From NCBI RefSeq assembly GCF_015040615.1, contig NZ_CP060402.1:620001-684000 (forward strand): a stretch of DNA of 64,000 bases. Reading direction: 5' to 3'. This document shows, piece after piece, positions 7,966 through 16,908 of this stretch. A program made the position numbers and the translations under genes. The notes under the pieces are model-generated. The model had not been told where the DNA came from and made no database searches. It saw nothing but the letters and a program-made list of their open reading frames with translations. Each line of letters begins with the position of its first letter. Within the stretch, counting starts at the first letter, position 1. This stretch comes from Microbacterium sp. YJN-G (GTDB lineage Bacteria; Actinomycetota; Actinomycetes; Actinomycetales; Microbacteriaceae).

Positions 7966-9459
7966 ATGAGCATGTCACCGTGGAGGCTGCGCCTCCTTAT
8001 CGTCTCCCTCCTCACCGTCGCGATCCTCGGAGCGCTCGATCACACGATCGTGTCGACCTCGTTGGCGACCGTCGCCGGAGAGCTCGGCGCCCTCGCCCAG
8101 ATGGGCTGGGTGGTGGTCGGCTACATGCTGGCCAGCACCATGCTGCTGCCGGTGATCGGCAAGCTCGGCGACGCCGTCGGGCCGCGTGGTGTGTTCCTGA
8201 CCTCGCTCGTGCTCTTCCTCGTCGCCTCGCTCACCTGCGGGTTCGCGCAGGACATGCCGCAGCTGATCGCCGCTCGGATCGTGCAGGGGATGAGCTCAGC
8301 GGGCCTGCAGCTCATGTCGCAGACCATCGTCGCCCGCGTGACCACGCCGCGTGAGCGGCCCCGGTACCTCGCCATCATCGGCGCCGCGTTCCCTGTCGCG
8401 ATCCTCGTCGGCCCCGTGCTCGGCGGGCTCATCACCGACTACTGGGGGTGGCAGTGGGTGTTCTGGATCAACATCCCCTTCGGCGTCGGCGCACTCCTCC
8501 TCGCGCTGGTCGCGGTGCCCCGCCTGCCAGGGTTCGGCCGGCGTCCGTTCGATGTCGCGGGCTCCGTCGCGTTCGCGGTCGCCATGGTCGCGCTGGTGCT
8601 CGCGGTCACCTGGGTCGGCGACCCCGTGCGGGCCGCAGCATCCGTCACCGCATTCGCCGTGACGATCGTGGCGCTCGCCGCGTTCTTCCTCATCGAGCTG
8701 CGCGCGCGTGAGCCCCTCATCCCGCTGCGGCTCTTCTCGAACCCGACGATCGCCGCCGGTGCCGCACTCTCGGCCATCATCGGAATCGGGCTCTTCTCCA
8801 TCACCGCGTATCTGCCCACGTACTTCCAGATGGCCTACCGCACGAGCGCCACCGTGTCGGGACTCGTCCCGATCGCGACCGTGTTCGGGATGCTCGTGAG
8901 CAACCTCGCGACCGGGTGGCTGGTGAGCCGCACGGGGCACTACCGCATCTACTGCATCGCCGGTCCGGTGGTCAGCGCGGCGGGGCTCATCGTGATGGCG
9001 GCACTACCGGTCGGGCTGCCGCTGTGGGTGCCGATGGTCGTCATGGCACTCGTCGGAATGGGCACGGGTGCCTTCATGAGCCTCGTCATCGCCATCGTGC
9101 AGAGCGCGGCGCCGGCCCGTGACACCGGCAGCATGACGGCCACGGTCAATCTCGTCCGCCAGGTCGGAGCGACCGTCGCCACCGCGATCATCGGCGGTGT
9201 CATCGGCTTCGGGGTCGCGGGTCTGCTGCCGGCGTCGCTCGACGCCGCGACCCTCACCCCGCAGTTCGTGCATTCGGCGTCGGAGGCCGTGCAGGCCGCG
9301 GTCGCCGGGATCTACCGCGACGTCTTCGCCCCTGTCTTCGCGTCGCTCGCCGTCGCCTACGTCGCCGGCGTCATCGCCGCAGTTATGCTCCCCGCCGGCC
9401 GGCTCGCCGATGAGCCCGAGTCGGCAGCCGCCCCCAGCACCGAACCGCTCAACGCGTGA
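7966..9459 (+). CDS. MFS transporter, DHA2 (14-TM, EmrB/QacA) type
   Basis: The protein has 497 residues from the ATG at 7966; a GTG at 7903 would add 21 residues but leaves no room for a ribosome site. About fourteen hydrophobic segments are visible, and the LDHTIVSTSL sequence in TM1 is the DHA2 signature. A GKLGD-type motif A loop follows TM2 and an RIVQGM segment lies in TM4. Family members export drugs or import or export small acids by proton exchange. Lying directly after the aromatic-degradation operon and before a sugar-oxidase-like gene, it more likely moves the pathway substrate than an antibiotic, but the direction is not deducible. The C-terminus is short and cytoplasmic. Confidence 0.85.
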   Translation: MSMSPWRLRLLIVSLLTVAILGALDHTIVSTSLATVAGELGALAQMGWVVVGYMLASTMLLPVIGKLGDAVGPRGVFLTSLVLFLVASLTCGFAQDMPQLIAARIVQGMSSAGLQLMSQTIVARVTTPRERPRYLAIIGAAFPVAILVGPVLGGLITDYWGWQWVFWINIPFGVGALLLALVAVPRLPGFGRRPFDVAGSVAFAVAMVALVLAVTWVGDPVRAAASVTAFAVTIVALAAFFLIELRAREPLIPLRLFSNPTIAAGAALSAIIGIGLFSITAYLPTYFQMAYRTSATVSGLVPIATVFGMLVSNLATGWLVSRTGHYRIYCIAGPVVSAAGLIVMAALPVGLPLWVPMVVMALVGMGTGAFMSLVIAIVQSAAPARDTGSMTATVNLVRQVGATVATAIIGGVIGFGVAGLLPASLDAATLTPQFVHSASEAVQAAVAGIYRDVFAPVFASLAVAYVAGVIAAVMLPAGRLADEPESAAAPSTEPLNA

Positions 9460-9476
9460 CCAGAAGAGGTACTCCC

Positions 9477-11081
9477 ATGTCGCACACACCCACCGTCGCC
9501 ATCGTCGGCAGCGGACCGATCGGCTCCGCCTACGCCCGCGTGATCCTCGAATCGAACCCCGGCGCGCGCGTCGTCATGTTCGAAGCCGGGCCGCAGCTGA
9601 CCGCCGTACCCGGCGAGAGCGTCCGCAACATCGCCGACCCGGATGCGAAGGCCCGGGCGCGCGAGATGTCGCAGGGCCCCCAGTCGGGGGCGTTCCGCGA
9701 GAGCCTCGGCATTCCCGCCGGCGTCGTCGTGGAAGGCATGTTCACCGCACGCCAGGGAACGCACCTGCTCGATTTCGGCGGGCCCGGTTCGGCCCACGCA
9801 CCGAGCTTCCCCGCCGCAGCGGCCGCGACGAACGTCGGCGGCCAGGGAGCGCACTGGACGTGCGCGATTCCCCGCCCAGCGTTCAGCGAGAAGATCGGCT
9901 TCATCGCCGACGACGAGTGGGAGGAGCTGATCGAGGCCGCCGAGGCGCTGCTGCACGCGCAGAGCGACGCCTTCTCCGATTCGCCCATCGGCTCCGCCAT
10001 CCGCTCGGTGCTGCACGATGAGTTCGGTGACGAGCTGCCGGCCGGGTACGGCGTGGGGACACTCCCGGTCGCGGGGGATCCCCAGCCCGACGGGTCGATG
10101 GTGTGGGCCGGGGCCGACACGGTGCTCGGGCCGCTCATCGAAGACGGGACGCCCGAGTCGGCGCGATTCGAGCTGCGCGACCTCGCGCTGGTACGGCGGA
10201 TCGAGCACGAGAAGGGAGAGGTCACCGGGCTCACGGTCGAGGACCTGCGGACGAGAGAGGTCGGGTTCTTCCCGGCTGATGCCGTGGTCGTCGCGGCCGA
10301 TGCGTTCCGCTCTCCGCAGCTGCTGTGGGCCAGCGGCATCCGTCCCCGCGCCCTCGGGCGCTACCTCACCGAGCACCACGTCGTCATCACGACCATCGCA
10401 CTCGACGACACGCGCATGAGCGGGCTGGTCTCCGATGACGAGTTCTCGGCAGAGCTCGCCCGACGGGCGCAGAACGCAGCCGATCCCGTCGCCGCGGTGA
10501 ACCGCATCCCGTTCTCCGAGCCGGACCACCCCTTCTCGCTCCAGGTGATGTACGCCGAGAACCCTCCGTTCCAGCTCGACCCCTCTCATCCGTCCGCCGG
10601 AAACCGCTGGGGGTACGTGAACATGGGCTACGGCGTGCGCAAGCATCCGCGGTTCGAGGACAGCGTCACGTTCGACGACGGCGAACTCGACTACCGCGGC
10701 TTCCCGAACATGACCATCGAGTACGCGCTGACAGACGCGGAGCAGCCTGAGATCGAGGAGGCGACCGCCCGCCTCCGCCGTGCAGGAGCGGCCCTCGGCG
10801 CGTTCGTCGCCGAACCGCGTCTGCTGCCCAACGGCTCGAGCCTGCACTACATGGGCACGATGCGGATGGGGGCCGACGACGACGGCACCTCGGTGGCCGA
10901 CCCGTGGTCCCGCGTGTGGGGCTACGACAACCTCATCGTCGGAGGCAACGCCCTCATCCCCACGGCCAACACCATGAACCCCACGCTCATGAGCGTCGCC
11001 ATCGCGGTGCGAGGGGCCCGGCGCATCGCCGAGCAGCTGGCGGAGCGGGCGGCCGAGCGGACGGAGGAGCTGGCCCGCTGA
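9477..11081 (+). CDS. GMC-fold FAD oxidoreductase, pyranose-2-oxidase / glycoside 3-oxidase-like
   Basis: This 534-residue protein has an N-terminal FAD fold (GSGPIGSAYA at 11-20), the motif VGGQGAHWTC with H126 where pyranose 2-oxidases carry the flavin-linking His, and a C-terminal catalytic pair in LHYMGTMRMG (H457) and NTMNPTLM (N501). The last motifs match the GMC family's His/Asn pair. The layout is closer to pyranose oxidase and the bacterial glycoside 3-oxidases than to choline dehydrogenase. It should oxidise a sugar hydroxyl to a ketone. AGAAGAGG precedes the chosen ATG. It follows the MFS gene by 17 nt, so the two are probably cotranscribed. Whether the substrate is a free sugar or a glycoside is unknown. 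Confidence 0.8.
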   Translation: MSHTPTVAIVGSGPIGSAYARVILESNPGARVVMFEAGPQLTAVPGESVRNIADPDAKARAREMSQGPQSGAFRESLGIPAGVVVEGMFTARQGTHLLDFGGPGSAHAPSFPAAAAATNVGGQGAHWTCAIPRPAFSEKIGFIADDEWEELIEAAEALLHAQSDAFSDSPIGSAIRSVLHDEFGDELPAGYGVGTLPVAGDPQPDGSMVWAGADTVLGPLIEDGTPESARFELRDLALVRRIEHEKGEVTGLTVEDLRTREVGFFPADAVVVAADAFRSPQLLWASGIRPRALGRYLTEHHVVITTIALDDTRMSGLVSDDEFSAELARRAQNAADPVAAVNRIPFSEPDHPFSLQVMYAENPPFQLDPSHPSAGNRWGYVNMGYGVRKHPRFEDSVTFDDGELDYRGFPNMTIEYALTDAEQPEIEEATARLRRAGAALGAFVAEPRLLPNGSSLHYMGTMRMGADDDGTSVADPWSRVWGYDNLIVGGNALIPTANTMNPTLMSVAIAVRGARRIAEQLAERAAERTEELAR

Positions 11082-11097
11082 GGGGTTCGCCGCCCGT

Positions 11098-11164
11098 CGA
11101 GACTTGCCATCCAGCACGAGACTTCCTCCAGGAAGCAAAGCCTCGTGCTGGAAGAGAAGTCTCG
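11098..11164. repeat. large nested palindrome between the GMC gene and jetA
   Basis: The outer arms CGAGACTT (11098-11105) and AAGTCTCG (11157-11164) and inner arms CCAGCACGAG (11111-11120) and CTCGTGCTGG (11142-11151) are perfect. They can fold into one long cruciform or RNA hairpin. There is no T-run. It may act as a terminator, and its architecture (outer arm, short gap, inner arm) resembles the palindromes at 16830, 41928 and 43184, although the sequence differs. Confidence 0.75.
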
Positions 11165-11236
11165 CGGCTGCCGGGCGGCTGCCCGACGGCTGCAGGCACG
11201 GGCCAGGGCGGCGCAGGAGGCTGCCGCCCCGGCCGA

Positions 11237-11242
11237 TAAACT
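11237..11242 (+). promoter_or_regulatory. -10 element of a leaderless jetA promoter
   Basis: TAAACT ends 7 nt before the GTG start of jetA, the distance expected if transcription begins on the first base of the start codon. No Shine-Dalgarno sequence is placed correctly for this start. Confidence 0.5.
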
Positions 11243-11249
11243 GGAGCGT

Positions 11250-12719
11250 GTGACTGGCGCGCGTGCCGAGGCGGCATACTCTCGCTCCCTCGCGGCTTTC
11301 CGTACGCCGACGCTGGGGCTGCTTCACGGTCGGCAGGCGCCGTTCGTCATCGCCGCGCTGTCGATGCTGTTCTCCGCTGACCGGCCCTCGGTTCCCGTCG
11401 CCGACGCGCATGCCGAGGTCGCCGAGGCGCTCGATGAGCTGCGCGCGGCGGGGTACGACGATGAGGACCGCCGCATCCCGACCGGCACTGGACGCGAGGT
11501 GTGCCGCAACTGGGCGAAGCAGGGCTGGCTGGTGCAGCAGATCGACGATGACGTCGAGGTGTACCGGCTCTCGGCCCACGCGGTCGAGGCGCTCGAGATC
11601 ACCGGACGAACCGGTGGCGGGCGCACGCGCGTGTCGAACTCCCGCGTGCGCACCCTGCTCGAGGCCGTCGAGCGCCTGGCCGATGAGGCCGAGGCCGATC
11701 CGGTCAAGCGCATCGCGCGGCTGACCGCCGAGCGTGACGTCCTCGACGCCGAGATCCTGCGCGTGCAGGCGCACGGCACGGTTCCCGTCGACGACGAGGA
11801 GCTCTACGAGGAGGCCGAGAACATCCTGCACCTGGCTCGCGAGCTGCCCGCCGACTTCACCCGCGTCGCCGAGTCGCTCAAGGCCATGCAGCGCGATGTG
11901 GTCGCGCACCTGCGCCGCGACGAGCGCCCCACCGGCGAGGTGCTGCGCGAGTACCTGCAGCGTGCGAAGGATGTCATGCAGTCCACCCCCGAGGGTCGGG
12001 CTTTCGCCGGAGCGCTGCGCCTGATCGGCGATCCCGAGCGCATCGATGCGCTCGCCGAGCAGCTGCACGATCTGCTCGCGCATCCGTTCGCCCGGTTCCT
12101 CGACGGAGGGCAGCGGGCGGAGTTCGACGCGATCGGACGCCGGGTCGAGCTCGGGGTGGAAGAGGTGCTCGCCGCGCAGCGTCGCGCCTCGCACGTGATC
12201 ACCGGTCAGGTGAAGACGCACGACCCGCTGCGCGACCGGCAGATCGACGATCTGCTGCGCGACGTCATCTCGGGCCTGCACCAGTGGGCCCAGACCGCTC
12301 CGGCGAACGCCGCGGTCGACCCGGTGCGCAGCCTGCCGCTGATCGACCTGGGGCGTCTCCGCCAGACGGCCGGCGATGTGCGCCCGCCGGGCGCCCCGGC
12401 GCCGCTGACGGATGCCGAGGACGTCGAGTACCTCGAGACCGACTCGCGCTCGTGGGGCGGACCGCGCTACGCCGAGCTCGAGGCGTACGTCGCGGGGCTG
12501 GGGGAGCGGTTCGACCTGGGTGAGGCGTTCGGCGACGCCCCCGACGACACCCGGCGGCCGGTGGATCTGGTGGGCCTGCTCGAGATCGCCCACCGCAACG
12601 GCATGGATGAGACCGACGGTCTGTCGACCGTCGAGACCTTGCGCCCGGATGGCACGACCAGACGCTTCGCGTTCGTCTCGGTCACCGCCCACGCGGCGAA
12701 GGAGGAAGACGATGACTGA
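11250..12719 (+). CDS. jetA: JetA / MksF-like kleisin of a Wadjet condensin (DUF3375)
   Basis: This 489-residue protein begins [20 protein letters not shown] after the GTG, a typical DUF3375 N-terminus (a winged-helix region followed by R-x-PTLGLL), with an [12 protein letters not shown] segment. Long charged helices follow (about 130-330), as expected for the kleisin-like subunit bridging the SMC heads. In-frame open sequence extends upstream into the palindrome; the GTG was chosen because of the leaderless -10 box and family length. It overlaps jetB by 8 nt. In characterised Wadjet systems JetA, with JetB and JetC, forms the loop-extruding motor that senses small circular DNA. Confidence 0.9.
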   Translation: MTGARAEAAYSRSLAAFRTPTLGLLHGRQAPFVIAALSMLFSADRPSVPVADAHAEVAEALDELRAAGYDDEDRRIPTGTGREVCRNWAKQGWLVQQIDDDVEVYRLSAHAVEALEITGRTGGGRTRVSNSRVRTLLEAVERLADEAEADPVKRIARLTAERDVLDAEILRVQAHGTVPVDDEELYEEAENILHLARELPADFTRVAESLKAMQRDVVAHLRRDERPTGEVLREYLQRAKDVMQSTPEGRAFAGALRLIGDPERIDALAEQLHDLLAHPFARFLDGGQRAEFDAIGRRVELGVEEVLAAQRRASHVITGQVKTHDPLRDRQIDDLLRDVISGLHQWAQTAPANAAVDPVRSLPLIDLGRLRQTAGDVRPPGAPAPLTDAEDVEYLETDSRSWGGPRYAELEAYVAGLGERFDLGEAFGDAPDDTRRPVDLVGLLEIAHRNGMDETDGLSTVETLRPDGTTRRFAFVSVTAHAAKEEDDD

Positions 12720-13470
12720 CACGACGTTCGCGCCTGAGACGGCGACGGGGATCGAGATCGAGAACGCAACGGATCAGGATGCCGCGACCGACGCGCCGTT
12801 CATCGCCCCCGTCGCGATGGAGGACGACCCCGACGAGCTCTTCCCCGGCGACCGCGGCACCCTCGACCCCGAGGTGCGGCGGGTGCTGGTGCACGTGCTG
12901 CAGCGCCGCTTCCTCAGCGCCGACAGCCGCGCCGAGTGGGCGCTGCTGCTCGAGCACCAGCAGATCATCGAGTCGCGTATGCACGACCTGTACCTGCGCC
13001 TCATCGTCGATCTCGGTCGCGGCCTGGCGTACAAGCAGCAGGTGCGCTCCGACGAGTTCGAGGTGCCGATCCTGCTCAAGGACGCCCCGTACAACCGCAC
13101 CGAGACGCTCGTGCTCGTGCACCTGCGCACGGTGTTCCAGCGCGAGTCGGCGGCGGGCGGGACTGCGCCGCGCATCGACATCGAAGACGTCGAGCAGACG
13201 GTGCTCAGCTACCTGACCGATGCCGACGGCAGCACCGCCCGGCAGCAGAAGGCCATCCGTGCGGCGCTCGACCGGCTCGACCGCGAGGGCGTCATCGACG
13301 AGGAATCGGCCGGACGCTACCGGATCAGCCCGCTGGTCGAGGTGGTACTCAGTGCCGAGAAGCTCGCCGAGCTGCGTGCCTGGCTGCGCCAGCAGGCGCC
13401 CGGCCAGCAGGCGCGTGACGCGCAGCACGGCGACCAGGAGGACGGCGACCAGCAGGAGGACGCCTCATGA
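12712..13470 (+). CDS. jetB: JetB / MksE-like subunit of a Wadjet condensin (DUF4194)
   Basis: This 252-residue protein belongs to the DUF4194 family, the KITE-type winged-helix subunit of Wadjet and MksBEF complexes. The conserved start of the domain is [20 protein letters not shown], followed by [17 protein letters not shown] and a C-terminal winged helix ([11 protein letters not shown]). The first 35 residues are acidic and low in complexity, and the last 25 are rich in Gln, Asp and Glu. The ATG lies inside the end of jetA (8-nt overlap) with GGAGGAAG upstream, and the stop overlaps the jetC start by ATGA. This tight coupling fits fixed stoichiometry of a complex. Confidence 0.9.
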   Translation: MTDTTFAPETATGIEIENATDQDAATDAPFIAPVAMEDDPDELFPGDRGTLDPEVRRVLVHVLQRRFLSADSRAEWALLLEHQQIIESRMHDLYLRLIVDLGRGLAYKQQVRSDEFEVPILLKDAPYNRTETLVLVHLRTVFQRESAAGGTAPRIDIEDVEQTVLSYLTDADGSTARQQKAIRAALDRLDREGVIDEESAGRYRISPLVEVVLSAEKLAELRAWLRQQAPGQQARDAQHGDQEDGDQQEDAS

Positions 13471-16400
13471 CGATGCTCGACACGCTCTTCGGGCTGATCC
13501 CCGCCGAATCCCGCGGCCAGCAGTGGGTCGCCGAAGACCTGCAGCTGGTGAACTGGGGCGGCTACGACGGCGGGCCCCACCGGGTGCGGTTCTCGCCGCA
13601 CGCGACGCTGCTGTGCGGTGGTTCGGGCTCGGGTAAATCCACGCTGATGGATGCCTACATCGCCCTGATGATGCCGCACACCACCCCGTTCAACGGCGCC
13701 TCGAACGGCGGCATCACCGGCCGCCCGCGCGGTGACGAGCAGCGCAACATCCTCTCGTACGGCCGTGGCAAGATCGACGAGTCGCGTACCGAAGAGGGCA
13801 CCAGGCTGCGCGTGCTGCGCGGCGACGGTGAGGACACCTGGACCGCCATCGCGATGACCTGGCTCGACCATGACGGTTCGCGGTTCACGGCACTGCGCGC
13901 CTGGTACATCCCCGCGGGCGCCCGCATCCTCGAAGACACCGTGCGCGTGCGCGCCACCGCTGACGGCTTCTTCGACCTCGCCCGCCTGGAGGAGGCGGCC
14001 GGGCAGCGCCTCGCCGACTCGGCGCTGCGTGCCATGGGCCTTGAGACCCTCGGCACCGACCGCGAGTTCTCGGCCCGCCTGCACGCCGTGCTCGGCATCG
14101 GCGCGGCAGGATCGGGGGCGAAGGCGATGAGCCTGCTCGCCCGCATCCAGGCCGGTCAGCAGATCACCACGGTCGACGACCTGTACAAGCGTCTGGTGCT
14201 CGAGGAGCCCGAGACCATGGCGACGGCGGATGCTGTCGTGGCGCATTTCGACGAGCTCGAGAGCACCCGCACCAGCATGATCACCGCCCGCCAGCAGGTG
14301 AACGCGCTGGAGCCGATCCGCGGAATCAGGGAGAGGATCGCGGCCGCAGCCGAACAGGTGCGGCTGATCGACGAGGTCGGTGACTTCGCCGACACGGCAT
14401 CCCGCGCCGCTCTGTGGCGTGCGCAGCGCCGCCTCGATCTGCTGCGCGAGGTCGAGACCGAGCTGGGCGAGCGCAAGCGGATGCTCGATGCCGGCATCCG
14501 CGAGAAGAAGGCGCTGGTCGATGCCGCCGAGGTCGAGCGCGACGGCCTGCTCGATGTGCTGCGGCAGTCCGGTGGCGACCGCCTCGAGACCGCGCAGCGC
14601 GAGCTTCGTGCGGTCGAGCGGCGCCTGACGGACGTGCGTCGCGAGCGCGACCGGGTGGATGCCGTACTGGCGGAGCTCGGACTGTCCGCCGCGACCGCCG
14701 AGGAGTTCGCGGCGGTCGTCGCGGAAGCCCGCGCGGTGCAGAGCGAGGGCACCGCGCGCCGTGCCGCGCGTGCGGCTTTTGCGGATGCCGAGACCGCGCG
14801 GCGCTCGCTGATGCGCCGCCGCGGCGAGCTCGACGCGGAGCGCGAGAAGGCGGATGCCGTGCACGGCAGCATCCCGTCGGCCCTGCACGAGGCGCGGATG
14901 CTGCTGGCGCGGGCCGCCGGTCTCACCGCCGACGATCTGCCGTTCGTCGGAGAGCTGGTCGAGGTGCGCACGGAGTTCGAGCCGTGGCGTGAGGCGTTCA
15001 ACCTCGCGCTCGGCGGCTTCGCCACGACGCTGCTCATCGACGCCGCGAACGTCGCCGCGTTCCGCGCGGCCATCGACCAGGTGCGCACACCCGTCCGGCT
15101 GCGGTACGAGGGCGTGCACACCGGACTCGCGACGTCGTCCGCCGCGGACGGACGGACGCTGCCAGGGCGACTGGACTTCCGGCCCACCCCGTTCACGGGC
15201 TGGCTGCAGCAGCGGCTCGACGAGCGCTTCGGTTTCGTGTGCGTGGACTCCTCCACGCAGCTGTCCGCGCATTCGATGGCGCTGACGATCACCGGCCAGA
15301 TGTCACAGGGCAACCGCGGAGCGCACGGCGGTCACGGACGCGAGAACGTGCTGGGCTTCTCGAACGAGCGCCGCCTGCACGATCTCGAGGAGCAGCTCGA
15401 GCAGCTCGACGCGCAGATCGTCGCCGCGACGGATGCCGCGGACGCCGCCGAAGGCGCGATGGACGCGATCGAGAACCGGCTCACCGCGTTCGCGAAGATC
15501 CAGGACATCACCTGGGAGCAGATCGACGTCGAGGCGCTCTCGCAGGAGTTCGAGCGCTGGGCATCCGTCGAGGCCGAGGTGACCGGTGCGAACCCCGAGA
15601 TCGCGCAGCTGAAGCACCAGGCCGAGAGCCTCAGGCTCACGGCATCCGCTCTGCGCGATGAGATCGGCGCCCTGAGCGCGCAGCGCGATCAGGTCGCCGA
15701 GCGCTGGGGCGATGTGACCGACGACGTCGATGACTGCCAGCGGGTGGTGGATGCCGCTGACGGCATGGAGCTGGATGCCGGGCAGACGGCGTTCCTCGAC
15801 GAGCGGTTCATCCTGGCGGATTCGGATGAGGATGCCGCGAGCGACAGGCTCGCCCGGCTGGACGTCGCGCTGAAGACGGCCGCGGCGCGGCTCGCGGGCG
15901 ACCGGCGCGCGGCATCCGAGGCGCATGACGAGCAGCGCGAGCGGATGCGGCAGCTGATGGCCTCGTTCCTGGAGCGCTGGCCGAACCTGAACCTGCTGCC
16001 CGACCCGGACGAGTCCGTCGACGAGTTCGAGGGCATCCTCGAGGCGCTGCGCACCAGCGGGCTGCACGAGCTCGAACGCGAGTGGCGCGACAGCCTGCTC
16101 GGGCTCTCCGGCAACGACCTGACCAGCCTCGACTCGACGCTGAGCCGCTCGGTGCGCGAGATCAGGGAACGCATCGAGCCGATCAACGCCATCATGCGCG
16201 AACTGCCGTTCTACGACGACGCCCACCGGTTGCAGATCACCCCGCGCGAGAGCCAGTCCGAGGCGCGACGGAGGTTCCGCCGCGACCTGCGCGAGGTGCG
16301 CGGGCTGATCGAGGCGGCGTCCACCGACGACGAGCGCGAGAACGCGTACCGGCGGATGAGCCGGCTGATCGGGCGGATGCGCCGCTCAGCGCCAGACTTC

Positions 16401-16811
16401 GCCGAGCTGATCGACGTGCGCAACCACGTGCGGGTCTCGGCCGAGCGGGTGCTCGCCGCGACCGGCGAGCACGTCGCGCTGTACGACCACATCGGCGAGA
16501 AGTCCGGTGGCGAGTCGCAGGAGCTGGTCGCGTTCATCGTCGGCGCCGCGCTGCGGTATCAGCTGGGGGATGCCGGGGCCGAACGCCCGCGTTACGCGCC
16601 GGTGTTCATGGACGAGGCGCTGATCAAGGCTGACGCGCACTTCACCAAGCGCGCGATCGGCGCGTGGCGGGGCCTGGGCTTCCAACTGGTGATCGGCGCG
16701 CCGAACGACAAGTACAGCGCCATCGAGCCGCACGTCGATGTGGAGTACACGATCCTGAAGGACACCCGCGGCCGTTCCTGGGCCAAGCCCAAGGTCGCCG
16801 TCGGCGCGTAG
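13467..16811 (+). CDS. jetC: JetC / MksB-like SMC ATPase of a Wadjet condensin
   Basis: This 1114-residue SMC-like ATPase has Walker [10 protein letters not shown] at residues 51-59, coiled-coil arms rich in Glu, Arg and Ala (about 270-470 and 620-870), a hinge-like globular region between them (about 480-600), the ABC signature SGGES at 1013-1017 and Walker B VFMDEA with D1049 and E1050. In this family the head ATPase dimer extrudes DNA loops. The normal partner nuclease, JetD (DUF3322/DUF2220, TOPRIM fold), should follow in the operon. Here a palindrome and then a gene on the other strand come next, so the three-gene unit is complete but has no nuclease within the window. Confidence 0.92.
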   Translation: MTMLDTLFGLIPAESRGQQWVAEDLQLVNWGGYDGGPHRVRFSPHATLLCGGSGSGKSTLMDAYIALMMPHTTPFNGASNGGITGRPRGDEQRNILSYGRGKIDESRTEEGTRLRVLRGDGEDTWTAIAMTWLDHDGSRFTALRAWYIPAGARILEDTVRVRATADGFFDLARLEEAAGQRLADSALRAMGLETLGTDREFSARLHAVLGIGAAGSGAKAMSLLARIQAGQQITTVDDLYKRLVLEEPETMATADAVVAHFDELESTRTSMITARQQVNALEPIRGIRERIAAAAEQVRLIDEVGDFADTASRAALWRAQRRLDLLREVETELGERKRMLDAGIREKKALVDAAEVERDGLLDVLRQSGGDRLETAQRELRAVERRLTDVRRERDRVDAVLAELGLSAATAEEFAAVVAEARAVQSEGTARRAARAAFADAETARRSLMRRRGELDAEREKADAVHGSIPSALHEARMLLARAAGLTADDLPFVGELVEVRTEFEPWREAFNLALGGFATTLLIDAANVAAFRAAIDQVRTPVRLRYEGVHTGLATSSAADGRTLPGRLDFRPTPFTGWLQQRLDERFGFVCVDSSTQLSAHSMALTITGQMSQGNRGAHGGHGRENVLGFSNERRLHDLEEQLEQLDAQIVAATDAADAAEGAMDAIENRLTAFAKIQDITWEQIDVEALSQEFERWASVEAEVTGANPEIAQLKHQAESLRLTASALRDEIGALSAQRDQVAERWGDVTDDVDDCQRVVDAADGMELDAGQTAFLDERFILADSDEDAASDRLARLDVALKTAAARLAGDRRAASEAHDEQRERMRQLMASFLERWPNLNLLPDPDESVDEFEGILEALRTSGLHELEREWRDSLLGLSGNDLTSLDSTLSRSVREIRERIEPINAIMRELPFYDDAHRLQITPRESQSEARRRFRRDLREVRGLIEAASTDDERENAYRRMSRLIGRMRRSAPDFAELIDVRNHVRVSAERVLAATGEHVALYDHIGEKSGGESQELVAFIVGAALRYQLGDAGAERPRYAPVFMDEALIKADAHFTKRAIGAWRGLGFQLVIGAPNDKYSAIEPHVDVEYTILKDTRGRSWAKPKVAVGA

Positions 16812-16829
16812 CCCCCACCGCCCACACAG

Positions 16830-16889
16830 TTCGCGGGTCCCGAACGGCTGCCTCGATGAGGGCTGAGGCAGCCGAACGGGACCCGCGAA
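16830..16889. repeat. palindromic element between convergent jetC and aminotransferase genes
   Basis: Arms of 25 nt (16830-16854 and 16865-16889) are inverted with only two central mismatches (AA against TT) around a 10-nt loop. The ends read TTCGCGGGTCCC / GGGACCCGCGAA, the same ends as the elements at 43184-43326 and, more diverged, 41928-42081. The gene-poor 97-nt gap contains nothing else. It could end transcription from both sides. Confidence 0.85.
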
Positions 16890-16908
16890 CCGAGAAGCGG
16901 TCAGTGTG

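Noticed and set aside
9357..12722. A minus-strand frame open for more than 1100 codons opposite the GMC and jetA genes
   Set aside because: Long antisense frames are common at this GC content; the residues are low-complexity and the plus strand carries clear families.
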